A DNA stretch of 37,112 nt from Enterocloster hominis (ex Liu et al. 2021) (lineage in GTDB: Bacteria > Bacillota > Clostridia > Lachnospirales > Lachnospiraceae). Positions 25,501-33,978 of this stretch are shown one piece after another. Within the stretch, counting starts at the first letter, position 1. Each line of letters opens with the position of its first letter. Both the position numbers and the translations under genes were made by a program. Under the pieces are notes generated by a model. It made no database searches, had not been told where the DNA came from, and saw only the letters and a program-made list of their open reading frames with translations. The DNA lies in contig JACRTJ010000003.1 of NCBI GenBank assembly GCA_014385265.1, positions 1 to 37,112 on the forward strand. Reading direction: 5' to 3'.

Positions 25501-25527
25501 CTCACTCGCACGTTGCTTATGAGTGAG
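25501..25527 (-). promoter_or_regulatory. inverted repeat around the feoA start
   Basis: CTCACTC (25501-25507) and GAGTGAG (25521-25527), perfect seven-base arms. It could be an iron-regulator operator or an mRNA hairpin masking the feoA ribosome site. It does not match the Fur/PerR dyads seen at 6773 and 7272. I see no clear promoter in 25528-25607. Confidence 0.4.
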
Positions 25528-25607
25528 ATATGAAAAAGCGGGCGGCTTTGTGCCTGTACAGGGCGGGGGAGCCGGGGAACACCGGAATCAGGGCAGGGGA
25601 CCGGGGA

Positions 25608-26318
25608 TCAGAGGATTACGGGAACCGGCGCGTCAAGCTTCATGGAGCGGTCTGTGACGGCGCAGTCATAGGCCCAGATATGGACGCCGTTTTCCTTCGC
25701 CTTTTTTAGTGCATCGGCAAATTCCAGGTGGCGTTCCCGGTGGGGGGAAAAAGCATGAACGCCCTTCATCTGGATCACAAAAAGAGCGGCCGCTCCGTAT
25801 CCATCCTTTACGGCCTGCGCAAGGCCCTCCAGGTGACGGATCCCCCGCTCCGTGGGCGCGTCCGGGAACATGGCCGTACCGTCCATATCCAGGGTCACGC
25901 CCTTTACCTCCATGAACCAGGGAGAGCCGCCGCAGGAAAAGGCCAGATCGAACCGGGAGTCCCCATAGCGGACCTCCCGCTTTACATGGTCCGGCCTGGG
26001 ACAGAAGGGAAGCCCCTCTCCGGCGGTGAGCCATTCCCACGCCGTCTGGTTGGGGGCCTGGGAGTCAATATTGACCCACTGCGGCCCCTGGGCGGTCTCT
26101 TTTTTTACGGCGATCAGCGAGTATTCTGTTTTCCTTCCCTGGGCCATGGCGTCTGGATGGAACTGCACCGCCGCCGGGACGCCTGGGATCAGGAGCTCTC
26201 CCAGTCTCCCGGTATTTTTTACATGACAGACCGCCTCGTTTCCGTTCAGAAGGACCCGGGCCAGGAACCGGTTGGGACGGGAAAGGAAAACGGCCTGCAT
26301 TACATTTTCATAGATCAT
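25608..26318 (-). CDS. sfsA: SfsA-family DNA/RNA nuclease-like protein
   Basis: A 236-residue cytosolic protein of the SfsA family, named sugar fermentation stimulation protein but with an OB-like N-terminal part and a PD-(D/E)XK-like nuclease fold. Seen here: FLARVLLNGNEAVCHVKNTGRLGELL (in two parts, about 18-43), the SRFDL and FMEVKGVTL blocks (catalytic Asp and Glu-x-Lys of the nuclease core), then FPDAPTERGIRHLEGL, the family signature, and ALFVIQMKGVHAFSPH. Its cellular role is unclear. GGAGG precedes the ATG. A TATAAT at 26346-26341 on the minus strand marks its promoter. It is divergent from the aldolase gene. Confidence 0.92.
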   Translation of the reverse strand: MIYENVMQAVFLSRPNRFLARVLLNGNEAVCHVKNTGRLGELLIPGVPAAVQFHPDAMAQGRKTEYSLIAVKKETAQGPQWVNIDSQAPNQTAWEWLTAGEGLPFCPRPDHVKREVRYGDSRFDLAFSCGGSPWFMEVKGVTLDMDGTAMFPDAPTERGIRHLEGLAQAVKDGYGAAALFVIQMKGVHAFSPHRERHLEFADALKKAKENGVHIWAYDCAVTDRSMKLDAPVPVIL

Positions 26319-26340
26319 AGGAAAATACCTCCGTCCCTGG

Positions 26341-26346
26341 ATTATA
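26341..26346 (-). promoter_or_regulatory. -10 element of sfsA
   Basis: TATAAT on the minus strand, about 23 bases before the sfsA ATG. The -35 is degenerate (ATTAAA-like). Confidence 0.45.
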
Positions 26347-26419
26347 GCATAAATGGAGCAGATTTAATATTAATAAAGGAAACTGTGAAATCAATCTTTT
26401 CAAACCTGGAGAAATAAGG

Positions 26420-26425
26420 TATAAT
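26420..26425 (+). promoter_or_regulatory. -10 element of the aldolase gene
   Basis: TATAAT about 70 bases before the aldolase ATG. The -35 about 17 bases upstream (TTTTCA) is weak, which might mean activator dependence. Confidence 0.45.
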
Positions 26426-26495
26426 CACCTTGAGTATACAGCGCCGGCTTATGATGCGGCCTGAAACAATATGACGCAAATGGAGGTCCAAGATT

Positions 26496-27362
26496 ATGTT
26501 AGTAACAGCGAAAGAAATGCTTGCAAAGGCAAGAGACGGAAAATATGCAGTAGGCCATTTCAACATCAACAACCTGGAGTGGACAAAGGCGATCCTTCAG
26601 ACAGCGGAAGAATTAAGATCTCCGGTGATCCTTGGGGTTTCCGAGGGCGCTGGAAAGTACATGGGCGGATATAAGACCGTTGTGGGAATGGTCAATGGTA
26701 TGCTGGAGGAATTAAACATCACAGTTCCCGTTGCCCTTCACCTGGACCATGGCAGCTATGAGGGCTGCTTAAAGTGCATCGAAGCCGGATTTTCTTCCAT
26801 TATGTTCGACGGCTCCCACTATCCCATCGAGGAGAACGTGGAGAAGACCAAGGAGCTGATCCGCATCTGCCGTGAAAAGGGCATGTCCCTGGAGGCTGAG
26901 GTCGGCGCCATCGGCGGTGAGGAAGACGGTGTAGTAGGGATGGGCGAGTGCGCAGATCCCAACGAATGTAAGATGATCGCAGACCTGGGCGTTGATATGC
27001 TGGCTGCGGGAATCGGAAATATCCATGGAAAATACCCGGCCAACTGGCAGGGCTTAAGCTTCGAGATCCTTGCGGCAGTGAAGGAGAAGGTGGGCGATAT
27101 GCCTCTGGTGCTTCACGGCGGTACAGGGATCCCGGAGGATATGATCAAGAAGGCCATTTCCCTGGGCGTTGCAAAGATCAATGTAAATACCGAGTGTCAG
27201 CTGGCCTTTGCCGATGCTACGAGAAAGTACATCGAAGCAGGAAAGGATCTGGAAGGAAAGGGCTTTGACCCGAGAAAGCTTCTGGCTCCCGGCGCAGCGG
27301 CCATCAAAGAGACTGTGAAGACCAAAATGGAGCTGTTCGGTTCCATTGGCAAGGCAGAATAA
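26496..27362 (+). CDS. fba: class II fructose-1,6-bisphosphate aldolase
   Basis: A 288-residue zinc-dependent class II aldolase that splits fructose 1,6-bisphosphate into dihydroxyacetone phosphate and glyceraldehyde 3-phosphate in glycolysis. Metal and catalytic motifs are seen: ALHLDHG (about 80-86; catalytic Asp and zinc His), [32 protein letters not shown] (zinc His), VLHGGTGIP (zinc His) and [12 protein letters not shown] (phosphate binding). Length fits the FbaA/GatY/KbaY group; a tagatose-bisphosphate aldolase cannot be excluded by sequence alone, but no tagatose or galactitol genes are near. GGAGG precedes the ATG. The gene stands alone with its own terminator. Confidence 0.93.
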   Translation: MLVTAKEMLAKARDGKYAVGHFNINNLEWTKAILQTAEELRSPVILGVSEGAGKYMGGYKTVVGMVNGMLEELNITVPVALHLDHGSYEGCLKCIEAGFSSIMFDGSHYPIEENVEKTKELIRICREKGMSLEAEVGAIGGEEDGVVGMGECADPNECKMIADLGVDMLAAGIGNIHGKYPANWQGLSFEILAAVKEKVGDMPLVLHGGTGIPEDMIKKAISLGVAKINVNTECQLAFADATRKYIEAGKDLEGKGFDPRKLLAPGAAAIKETVKTKMELFGSIGKAE

Positions 27363-27380
27363 AAGACGCGTGCGGCAATC

Positions 27381-27412
27381 AAACGTTCTCCCCTTTCCGG
27401 GAGAACGTTTTT
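27381..27412 (+). terminator. aldolase terminator
   Basis: A perfect 12-bp stem (27381-27392 with 27399-27410), loop CTTTCC, running into TTTTT. Confidence 0.9.
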
Positions 27413-27453
27413 GCAAATCTGGCTGGGCCAGTATACATGAGGAGGAAAAATCT

Positions 27454-29571
27454 ATGAGCGAGGCCATCCATGTGGCAGAAATTTTTGGAGAAAATGTATT
27501 TGACGACGCGGTAATGAGAGAGCGTCTGCCCAAAAGCGTCTATAAGAAGCTGAAGCAGACCATTGAGGACGGAAGCGAGCTGGACCCGTCCATCGCAGAC
27601 GTGGTAGCCCATGCCATGAAGGACTGGGCGGTGGACAATGGAGCGACCCATTATACCCACTGGTTCCAGCCCCTGACCGGCGTTACGGCGGAAAAACACG
27701 ATTCCTTTATCACCAGTCCCGACGCGGCCGGAAGAGTCCTGATGGATCTTTCGGGGAAAGAGCTGATCAAGGGAGAGGCCGACGGCTCCTCCTTCCCCTC
27801 CGGCGGCCTCCGCGCCACCTTTGAGGCCCGGGGCTATACTACCTGGGACTGTACCTCCCCGGCGTTCTTAAAAAAGGACGCCTTAGGCGTGACCCTCTGC
27901 ATCCCCACAGCCTTCTGCTCCTACGGGGGAGAGGCCCTGGATAAGAAAACGCCGCTCTTACGCTCCATGGAGGCCATCGATAAGCAGGCGGTCCGCATTT
28001 TCCATCTGTTCGGCAACACTGCCGTGAAGCGGGTGATCCCGTCGGTGGGACCGGAGCAGGAATATTTCCTGGTGGACCGGGAAAAATATTTACAGAGAAA
28101 AGACCTGATCTATACGGGCCGCACCCTGTTCGGGGCCATGCCGCCCAAGGGCCAGGAGATGGACGACCATTACTACGGCGTGATCCGGGAGCGGGTGGGC
28201 GCGTTCATGAAGGAGCTCAACGAGGAGCTCTGGAAGCTGGGGGTGGCGGCTAAGACCCAGCATAACGAGGTGGCTCCGGCCCAGCATGAGCTGGCGGCCA
28301 TCTACACCAAGGCCAACCTGGCAGTGGACCACAACCAGATCGTCATGGAGACCATGAAAAAGGTAGCCAGCCGCCGCGGCCTTGCCTGCCTGCTCCATGA
28401 AAAGCCGTTCCAGGGCGTCAACGGCTCCGGAAAGCACAACAACTGGTCCCTGACCTCCGACACCGGCATCAATATGCTGGAGCCGGGAGTGACGCCCCAT
28501 GAGAACATCCAGTTCCTTTTGGTGCTGGCCTGCATCATGAAGGCTGTGGACGTCCATGCAGACCTGCTCCGTCAGTCGGCAGCCGTTCCCGGAAACGATT
28601 ACCGTCTGGGAGCCCAGGAGGCGCCGCCGGCCATTATCTCCATCTTTGTGGGCGAGCAGATCGAGGACGTGATCGACCAGCTCTGCAGCACCGGCTCCGC
28701 CACCCACTCCAAGATGGGCGGTACCTTAAGGACCGGCGTGACCACACTTCCGGATTTTGATAAGGATGCCACAGACCGGAACCGGACCTCGCCCTTCGCA
28801 TTTACCAACAATAAATTTGAATTCCGTATGGTGGGCTCCTCCGACTCCATTTCCTCCGCCAATGTGGTGTTGAATACCATTGTGGCAGAGGCCTTTAAAG
28901 AAGCGGCGGATATCCTGGAGGCCTCCGATGACTTCCCCACAGCGGTCCATGACCTGATCAAAAAGCTGCTTTCCGAGCACAGACGGATCATCTTCAACGG
29001 CAACGGCTACACCGAGGAGTGGGTACAGGAGGCAGAACGGAGAGGTCTTCCCAACTTAAAGTGCATGGTGGACTCCATCCCGTCCCTGGTGACAGAAAAG
29101 GCCGTGAAGCTGTTCGGAGACTTCGGCGTGTACACAAGATCCGAGCTGTACGCCCGGGCAGAGATCGAGTACGAGACTTATGCCAAGAGCGTTCTGGTGG
29201 AAGCCCGGACCATGTCAGACATGGCTGGAAAGCAGATCATTCCGGCGGTGATCCGGTATTCGGGAGATCTGGCCAGGTCCCTCAATGAAGTAAGGACCGC
29301 CTGCCCGGAGGCTGACATGAGTGTGCAGACGGAGCTGGTGCTGGAGGTCTCCAGCCTGCTGGCTGCCATGAAAAACGCCATGGAGGAGATCCGGAAGGAT
29401 CTGGAGAAGGCAGGGACCATGTCTAATATGAAGGAGCGGGCCCACTTCTGCTACGATGAGATGGTACCGGCCATGAACCGGCTCAGAGAGCCTGCGGACC
29501 GCCTGGAGATGATCGTGGACAAGGAATACTGGCCCTTCCCCAGCTACGGCGATATGATCTTTGAAGTATAA
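27454..29571 (+). CDS. glnN: glutamine synthetase type III
   Basis: A 705-residue GSIII, the large dodecameric glutamine synthetase of Bacteroides and many clostridia, making glutamine from glutamate, ammonia and ATP. The N-terminal GSIII domain contains [12 protein letters not shown] and [20 protein letters not shown] (in parts, about 65-130). The catalytic core has [36 protein letters not shown] (the ATP/glutamate loop) and [19 protein letters not shown]. The C-terminal extension is helical, as in the family. I chose the ATG at 27454, preceded by GAGGAGG; an upstream in-frame extension to 27346 runs through the aldolase terminator and is not plausible. A TATACA at 27433 may be the -10. Regulation cannot be read from the short leader. 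Confidence 0.95.
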   Translation: MSEAIHVAEIFGENVFDDAVMRERLPKSVYKKLKQTIEDGSELDPSIADVVAHAMKDWAVDNGATHYTHWFQPLTGVTAEKHDSFITSPDAAGRVLMDLSGKELIKGEADGSSFPSGGLRATFEARGYTTWDCTSPAFLKKDALGVTLCIPTAFCSYGGEALDKKTPLLRSMEAIDKQAVRIFHLFGNTAVKRVIPSVGPEQEYFLVDREKYLQRKDLIYTGRTLFGAMPPKGQEMDDHYYGVIRERVGAFMKELNEELWKLGVAAKTQHNEVAPAQHELAAIYTKANLAVDHNQIVMETMKKVASRRGLACLLHEKPFQGVNGSGKHNNWSLTSDTGINMLEPGVTPHENIQFLLVLACIMKAVDVHADLLRQSAAVPGNDYRLGAQEAPPAIISIFVGEQIEDVIDQLCSTGSATHSKMGGTLRTGVTTLPDFDKDATDRNRTSPFAFTNNKFEFRMVGSSDSISSANVVLNTIVAEAFKEAADILEASDDFPTAVHDLIKKLLSEHRRIIFNGNGYTEEWVQEAERRGLPNLKCMVDSIPSLVTEKAVKLFGDFGVYTRSELYARAEIEYETYAKSVLVEARTMSDMAGKQIIPAVIRYSGDLARSLNEVRTACPEADMSVQTELVLEVSSLLAAMKNAMEEIRKDLEKAGTMSNMKERAHFCYDEMVPAMNRLREPADRLEMIVDKEYWPFPSYGDMIFEV

Positions 29572-29592
29572 ATTTTACGCCATAAGGCGCAG

Positions 29593-29639
29593 GACCGGAC
29601 GGTCCGGCGGAGACGATCTGCCGGGGCGGCCGGTCTTTT
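29593..29639 (+). terminator. probable glnN terminator
   Basis: GACCGG (29593-29598) pairs with CCGGTC (29630-29635), with inner CCGGC/GCCGG pairing, followed by TTTTCC. It is a larger and less regular stem than the other terminators here. Confidence 0.5.
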
Positions 29640-29684
29640 CCTTGCCCCGCGCCGGAAGCCTGGGAGATTTCCCTCTGCATACCG

Positions 29685-29713
29685 TTGCGGAAAATGGCGG
29701 AGAATGGTATACT
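29685..29713 (+). promoter_or_regulatory. promoter of the glycan module
   Basis: TTGCGG (29685-29690) and TATACT (29708-29713) are separated by 17 bases, about 75 bases ahead of the ligase-like gene. A 13-codon frame (ATG at 29758 after AAAGGAAA) lies in the leader and overlaps the next start; it could be a leader peptide. Confidence 0.55.
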
Positions 29714-29788
29714 ATACCTGGTTTTTTCTCTAAAAACAAGGAAAACAGGAAAGGAAAATGCGGCGCAGGCCGCAGCAGAGTAAGAGAT

Positions 29789-31423
29789 ATGTCAAATAAA
29801 GTATCTGGAAAGAGGCAGAAAGGGGCGGACAGCCCCGAACTGCGGGAAAAGGACGCCAGGAGCATGGCCGGGATCATGGGCGTGTTTGCCGTGGCGGTGC
29901 TGGGTATCTTTCCCCTGGCATACGATAACTATTATTACAACATTCTGGAGACCAAGTACCATTTTTACTGTGTCGCCTCCATTGCGGCCATGGCGCTGAT
30001 GCTCTTTTACGGGATCTTCAGCGGCCGGATCGCGGGATTTTTCAGAGGGGACGGCAGTGAAAAGGGAGGAAGCGGATTTTTTAAGCGGATCCTTGGAGGG
30101 CTGAATTTTGTGGACTGGGCCATGCTGGCGTTCTGGGGAGCCAATGTCATTTCCTGGATCCTCTGCGTGGACTGGCGCTGGGATGCCTTCTGGGGGACCT
30201 TCGGCCGGTATAACGGCGTATTTCTGATCACCCTCTATACGGTGGTCTACTTCCTGGTGACCCGGTTTTTCCGGTTCCGTCAGTGGTATCTGGATCTGTT
30301 CCTGGTGACGGGAATGCTGGTCTGCGGCTTCGGCATCACCGACTATTTCCGGATGGATCTGCTCCACTTTAAGGCAGAGCTTTCGGCGGACCAGCACGCC
30401 ACCTTCGTCTCCACCTTCGGAAACATTAATACGTACACCGTTTATGTGGGCGCGGTGCTTGCGGTGTCCATGACCTTATTCACCCTGGATAAGGACTGGA
30501 GGAAGAGAATCTGGTATTTTACCGCCATGATGGTGTCCAGCGTGGCCATCATCATGGGAACCAGCGACAACGCCTATCTGACCCTGGGAGCGCTTCTGGG
30601 CTTCCTGCCCCTGTACCTGTTCCGGACCTGGAGCGGGATACGGAGATACCTTATGGCAGCGGCAGGGTTCTTCACGGCGGCCTGGATCGTGGAATGGGCC
30701 AATGTGAAATACGCGGACAAGGTCCTGGGCATCGACAGCCTGTTTACCATGTTCGTCCAGTACGAGCATTTTAAGGAGATCGTCCTGGCCCTGTGGATCG
30801 CAGCGGCGGTGCTGACGGCGCTGACCATCCGGAGAAAGGGAGAAAAAGACCGGATCGGCAGATGGCCTTGCTTTGTCTGGCTGGGCTTTCTGGCCTTCAT
30901 TGCGGCTGGAGTCATCTATGTGCTTTACGACGCCAATGCGGCGGGGAATGCGGAAAAGTACGCGGCCATCAGTAAATATGTGGTGTTCAATGACGCCTGG
31001 GGGACCAATCGCGGCTATGCCTGGATCCGGTCCATGGAGGTTTTCAGGGAGTTTTTCACCACCAAGGACAAGATCTTCGGCTACGGTCCGGAGACCTTCC
31101 GGGTGCTCATGGAAAATTATTATCTGGGAGAGCTGGGCAATGTGATCTTTGACAACGCCCATAACGAATACCTCCACTATCTGATCACCATCGGCCTGTT
31201 CGGCATGCTGTCCTATATGGCATGGCTGGGCACCTCCATTGTCTGGATGGCAAGGAACCTCAAGGACCGGCCGGAGGTGGCGGCCTGCCTGTTTGCCCTG
31301 GCGGCTTATGCGGTCCAGGCCACGGTGAACTTAAACCTTCCGGTGGCTATGCCTGTGACGGTGCAGCTTCTGGCCATGGGCGTCAGCAGACAGTTAAAGA
31401 AAAAGGAAAATGAATCCATATAG
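29789..31423 (+). CDS. O-antigen ligase/polymerase-like membrane protein
   Basis: A 544-residue integral membrane protein with about 11-13 hydrophobic segments, resembling the O-antigen ligase (Wzy_C) superfamily. In the long outer loop the pattern GTNRGYAWIRSMEVF and the motif DNAHNEYLHYLITIGLFGM (near 455) carry the conserved His-Asn-Glu region of these enzymes, which transfer a polyprenol-linked glycan. In a Gram-positive the acceptor may be a cell-wall polymer, S-layer protein or another repeat unit. The ATG at 29789 is chosen because the upstream frame contains the promoter and no ribosome site; its own site is weak (AAGAGA). The following two genes supply an activated heptose, so it may act on a heptose-containing glycan. 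Confidence 0.8.
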   Translation: MSNKVSGKRQKGADSPELREKDARSMAGIMGVFAVAVLGIFPLAYDNYYYNILETKYHFYCVASIAAMALMLFYGIFSGRIAGFFRGDGSEKGGSGFFKRILGGLNFVDWAMLAFWGANVISWILCVDWRWDAFWGTFGRYNGVFLITLYTVVYFLVTRFFRFRQWYLDLFLVTGMLVCGFGITDYFRMDLLHFKAELSADQHATFVSTFGNINTYTVYVGAVLAVSMTLFTLDKDWRKRIWYFTAMMVSSVAIIMGTSDNAYLTLGALLGFLPLYLFRTWSGIRRYLMAAAGFFTAAWIVEWANVKYADKVLGIDSLFTMFVQYEHFKEIVLALWIAAAVLTALTIRRKGEKDRIGRWPCFVWLGFLAFIAAGVIYVLYDANAAGNAEKYAAISKYVVFNDAWGTNRGYAWIRSMEVFREFFTTKDKIFGYGPETFRVLMENYYLGELGNVIFDNAHNEYLHYLITIGLFGMLSYMAWLGTSIVWMARNLKDRPEVAACLFALAAYAVQATVNLNLPVAMPVTVQLLAMGVSRQLKKKENESI

Positions 31424-31439
31424 AACGGAGAGTGTGCAT

Positions 31440-32741
31440 ATGCAGGCAGTGATCATGGCCGGAGGAAAGGGGACGCGCCTGGCGGCCCTTACGAAAGACG
31501 AGATACCGAAGCCCATGGTGGAGGTGGCGGGAAAACCGCTGTTATTATGGCAGGTGGAGAGGCTTAAGGACCACGGGATCACCGATATCCTCATGGTCAT
31601 CGGCCATCTGGGCGAAAAGATCCAGGAATTTTTTGGAGATGGGGAGCGTTTTGGGGTACGGATCCGGTATTTTGTGGAGGAAACGCCCCTGGGCACCGCC
31701 GGTTCCTTCTATTATTTAAAGGATATGGTGGAGGAGACCTTCTTCATGATGTCCGGGGACCTGTTTTTTGACATTGATTTCGGCCGGATGCTGGCCTTTC
31801 ATGAGAAGAAAAAGGCAGCGGCCACGCTGTTCGTCCATCCCAACGGCCATCCCTATGACTCGGATCTCCTGGTGTTAGATGAGGACGACCGGGTGCGGAA
31901 ATTCGACTCCAAGCACAATACCAGGGACTACTGGTATGAAAATTGTGTGAATGCTGGAATTTTCGTGTTTAACAGAAAAATTTGTGACCGGGTTCCGGAG
32001 CCGGTGAAGCGGAACCTGGAAAACGATGTGATCCAGGGAATGATCCAGGACGGAGAGTCGGTGTACGGCTACCGCTCCCCGGAGTATGTGAAGGATGTGG
32101 GGACTGTGGACCGGATCCAGCAGACCTTAAAGGATATTGAACGGGGCTTTATTGCGGAGAAATCCCTCAGCAGAAAGCAGAAATGCATCTTCCTGGACCG
32201 GGACGGCACCATTAACCAGTACCGGGGCCTGGTATATAAGGAGGAGGACTTTGAGCTGGAGCCCTGTGCGGTCCAGGCGGTGAAACGGATCAACCAGTCG
32301 GGCCGTCTGGGGATCGTCATCACCAACCAGCCGGTGGTGGCCCGGGGCCTCTGCGGGATCGAAGATGTGGAAAATATCCACCGGAAGCTTTCCTCCCTTC
32401 TGGGGAAGGAGGGCGCGTTCCTGGACGATATCCTGTTCTGCCCCCATCACCCGGACAAGGGATACCCGGAGGAAAATCCGGCCTACAAGATCCCCTGTGA
32501 GTGCCGGAAGCCAAAGACCGGCCTGGTGGAGCAGGCAGCAGAAAAATATAACATTGACCTTTCCGCCTCCTGGATGGTGGGAGACACCACCATAGATATC
32601 CAGACAGGGATCAACGCCGGAATGCGCACCGCCCTGGTACTGACCGGAGAGGCAGGAAAGGATAAAAAATACGATGTGACGCCGGATCTTGTCTGCAGGG
32701 ACCTTTTGGAGGCCGTGGAGAAGATCCTGGAGATGGATTAG
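31440..32741 (+). CDS. fused heptose-1-P nucleotidyltransferase (HddC-like) + GmhB-like phosphatase
   Basis: A 433-residue two-domain enzyme. Residues 1-235 are a sugar-1-phosphate nucleotidyltransferase: MQAVIMAGGKGTRLAALT (nucleotide loop), IPKPMVEVAGKPLL, and MSGDLFFDIDF (metal Asp). Residues about 248-433 are a HAD-type GmhB phosphatase: FLDRDGTINQYRGL (nucleophile DxD), ITNQPVVARG, the zinc loop CPHHPDKG with CECRKPKTGL, and MVGDTTIDIQTG. Together they fit removal of the 7-phosphate of heptose 1,7-bisphosphate and activation of the 1-phosphate to NDP-heptose. I chose the ATG at 31440 (site GGAGAG); a start at 31410 would overlap the ligase gene. It forms a pathway with the kinase 10 bases downstream. 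GmhA is not in the window. Confidence 0.85.
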   Translation: MQAVIMAGGKGTRLAALTKDEIPKPMVEVAGKPLLLWQVERLKDHGITDILMVIGHLGEKIQEFFGDGERFGVRIRYFVEETPLGTAGSFYYLKDMVEETFFMMSGDLFFDIDFGRMLAFHEKKKAAATLFVHPNGHPYDSDLLVLDEDDRVRKFDSKHNTRDYWYENCVNAGIFVFNRKICDRVPEPVKRNLENDVIQGMIQDGESVYGYRSPEYVKDVGTVDRIQQTLKDIERGFIAEKSLSRKQKCIFLDRDGTINQYRGLVYKEEDFELEPCAVQAVKRINQSGRLGIVITNQPVVARGLCGIEDVENIHRKLSSLLGKEGAFLDDILFCPHHPDKGYPEENPAYKIPCECRKPKTGLVEQAAEKYNIDLSASWMVGDTTIDIQTGINAGMRTALVLTGEAGKDKKYDVTPDLVCRDLLEAVEKILEMD

Positions 32742-32751
32742 GAGGGATCTC

Positions 32752-33747
32752 ATGATCATTACACAGACGCCGTTCCGCATGTCCTTTTTTGGCGGCGGGA
32801 CCGATTTCCCGGGATTTTATAAGGAGCATGGCGGAGCCGTGATCTCCACCACCTTTGATAAATACTGCTACGTGAACGTGCGCCATCTGCCGCGGTTCTT
32901 CGATTATTCCACAGAGCTTTCCTACTCGAGGATCGAGCGGGTGACCGATGTGGAGGCCATCGAGCATCCGGCCATCCGGGAGGCCATGAAATATCTGGAC
33001 ATGCAGGAGATCCGCCTGACCTATGAGGCAGACCTGCCGGCCCGGTCCGGCCTGGGCACCAGCAGCTCCTTTGCCGTGGGCATGCTGAACGCGTTTTACG
33101 CCTTAAAGGGCAAATACGCCGATAAGCGGAAGCTGGCCGACGACGCCATCTATCTGGAGCGGGTGCTCTGCAAGGAAAGCGGAGGAGTCCAGGACCAGAT
33201 CGCCGCATCCTTCGGCGGCCTGAACCGGATCAACTTTAACGCCGACGGCTACGAGGTGAATCCAGTGATCATCTCCCCGGAACGGAAGGCCCAGTTAAAC
33301 CGGAATCTGATGCTGTTTTTCACCGGCTTTTCCCGGTTCTCCTCAGATATCCAGAAGACCACCCAGAAGGACATGGCCGATAAGGAACGGCAGCTTCTGG
33401 AAATGCTGTCCCTGGTGGACGAGGCGGAGAAGGTGCTGACCACAAAGACGGATCTCAATGAGTTCGGCCGGCTTCTGGACTATACCTGGAAGTTAAAGCG
33501 CGGGATCTCCAGCGGGATCTCCACGGACTCCATCGATGGTCTTTATGCCAAGGGGATCGAGGCCGGGGCTCTTGGAGGAAAGCTTCTGGGCGCCGGAGGA
33601 GGCGGCTTCCTGCTGTTTTATGTGGAGGAGGATAAGAGAGAGGCTGTGGCAAAGGCCATGGAGGACCTTTTATATGTGCCGTTCCAGTTTGAGAACAGTG
33701 GGACCAGAGTGATCCATTATACGGCGGAGATGTACGAGAAGAGGTAG
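32752..33747 (+). CDS. hddA: GHMP kinase, D-glycero-D-manno-heptose 7-phosphate kinase (HddA-like)
   Basis: A 331-residue cytosolic sugar kinase. It starts TPFRMSFFGGGTDFPGFY, the substrate-binding block of HddA-type kinases, and has the GHMP ATP loop DLPARSGLGTSSSFAVGML (about 93-110) and the C-terminal motif GGKLLGAGGGGFLLFY (about 280). The expected reaction is phosphorylation of D-glycero-D-manno-heptose 7-phosphate at C1, giving the 1,7-bisphosphate used by the fused enzyme upstream. AGGAGG lies before the ATG at 32752. An L-fucose or other sugar kinase is possible, but the GmhB and nucleotidyltransferase neighbours favour heptose. A weak hairpin with a T-run follows. Confidence 0.85.
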   Translation: MIITQTPFRMSFFGGGTDFPGFYKEHGGAVISTTFDKYCYVNVRHLPRFFDYSTELSYSRIERVTDVEAIEHPAIREAMKYLDMQEIRLTYEADLPARSGLGTSSSFAVGMLNAFYALKGKYADKRKLADDAIYLERVLCKESGGVQDQIAASFGGLNRINFNADGYEVNPVIISPERKAQLNRNLMLFFTGFSRFSSDIQKTTQKDMADKERQLLEMLSLVDEAEKVLTTKTDLNEFGRLLDYTWKLKRGISSGISTDSIDGLYAKGIEAGALGGKLLGAGGGGFLLFYVEEDKREAVAKAMEDLLYVPFQFENSGTRVIHYTAEMYEKR

Positions 33748-33781
33748 GAGCAGCCGGGGCGCTGCGGGACAGGAGGCTTTT

Positions 33782-33812
33782 AGGCCGGTGTTCTGCGGCG
33801 GCCCGGTTTTTT
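33782..33812 (+). terminator. possible terminator of the glycan module
   Basis: AGGCCGG (33782-33788) pairs imperfectly, with two wobbles, with CCGGTTT (33803-33809), and a run of six T covers the end. Confidence 0.35.
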
Positions 33813-33891
33813 GCGGAATGGAGCTGGCTGACGAGTTCGGAAGAATAAAAAGCAGAGAGATAGACATACTGATTATAGGTTTTATTTGTTC

Positions 33892-33947
33892 AATCTGCGG
33901 ATTTTGTGCAGATTACATTGACAGAACATGGATATGAGGGGTATTAT
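33892..33947 (+). promoter_or_regulatory. promoter and dyad of the ATPase-HEPN pair
   Basis: TTGACA (33918-33923) and TATTAT (33942-33947) are separated by 18 bases, with predicted start near 33954. A perfect inverted repeat, AATCTGC (33892-33898) with GCAGATT (33908-33914), sits just upstream of the -35 as a candidate operator. The position rules out the ATG codons at 33928-33946 as starts. Confidence 0.6.
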
Positions 33948-33978
33948 GGTGGTAAATAAAACGACAGGGGTAATCGGT

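Noticed and set aside
27346..27453. N-terminal extension of glutamine synthetase
   Set aside because: It runs through the aldolase terminator, has no ribosome site and does not belong to the GSIII family; the ATG at 27454 is well supported.
29561..29788. N-terminal extension of the ligase-like protein
   Set aside because: It overlaps the end of glnN, the probable terminator and the promoter at 29685-29713.
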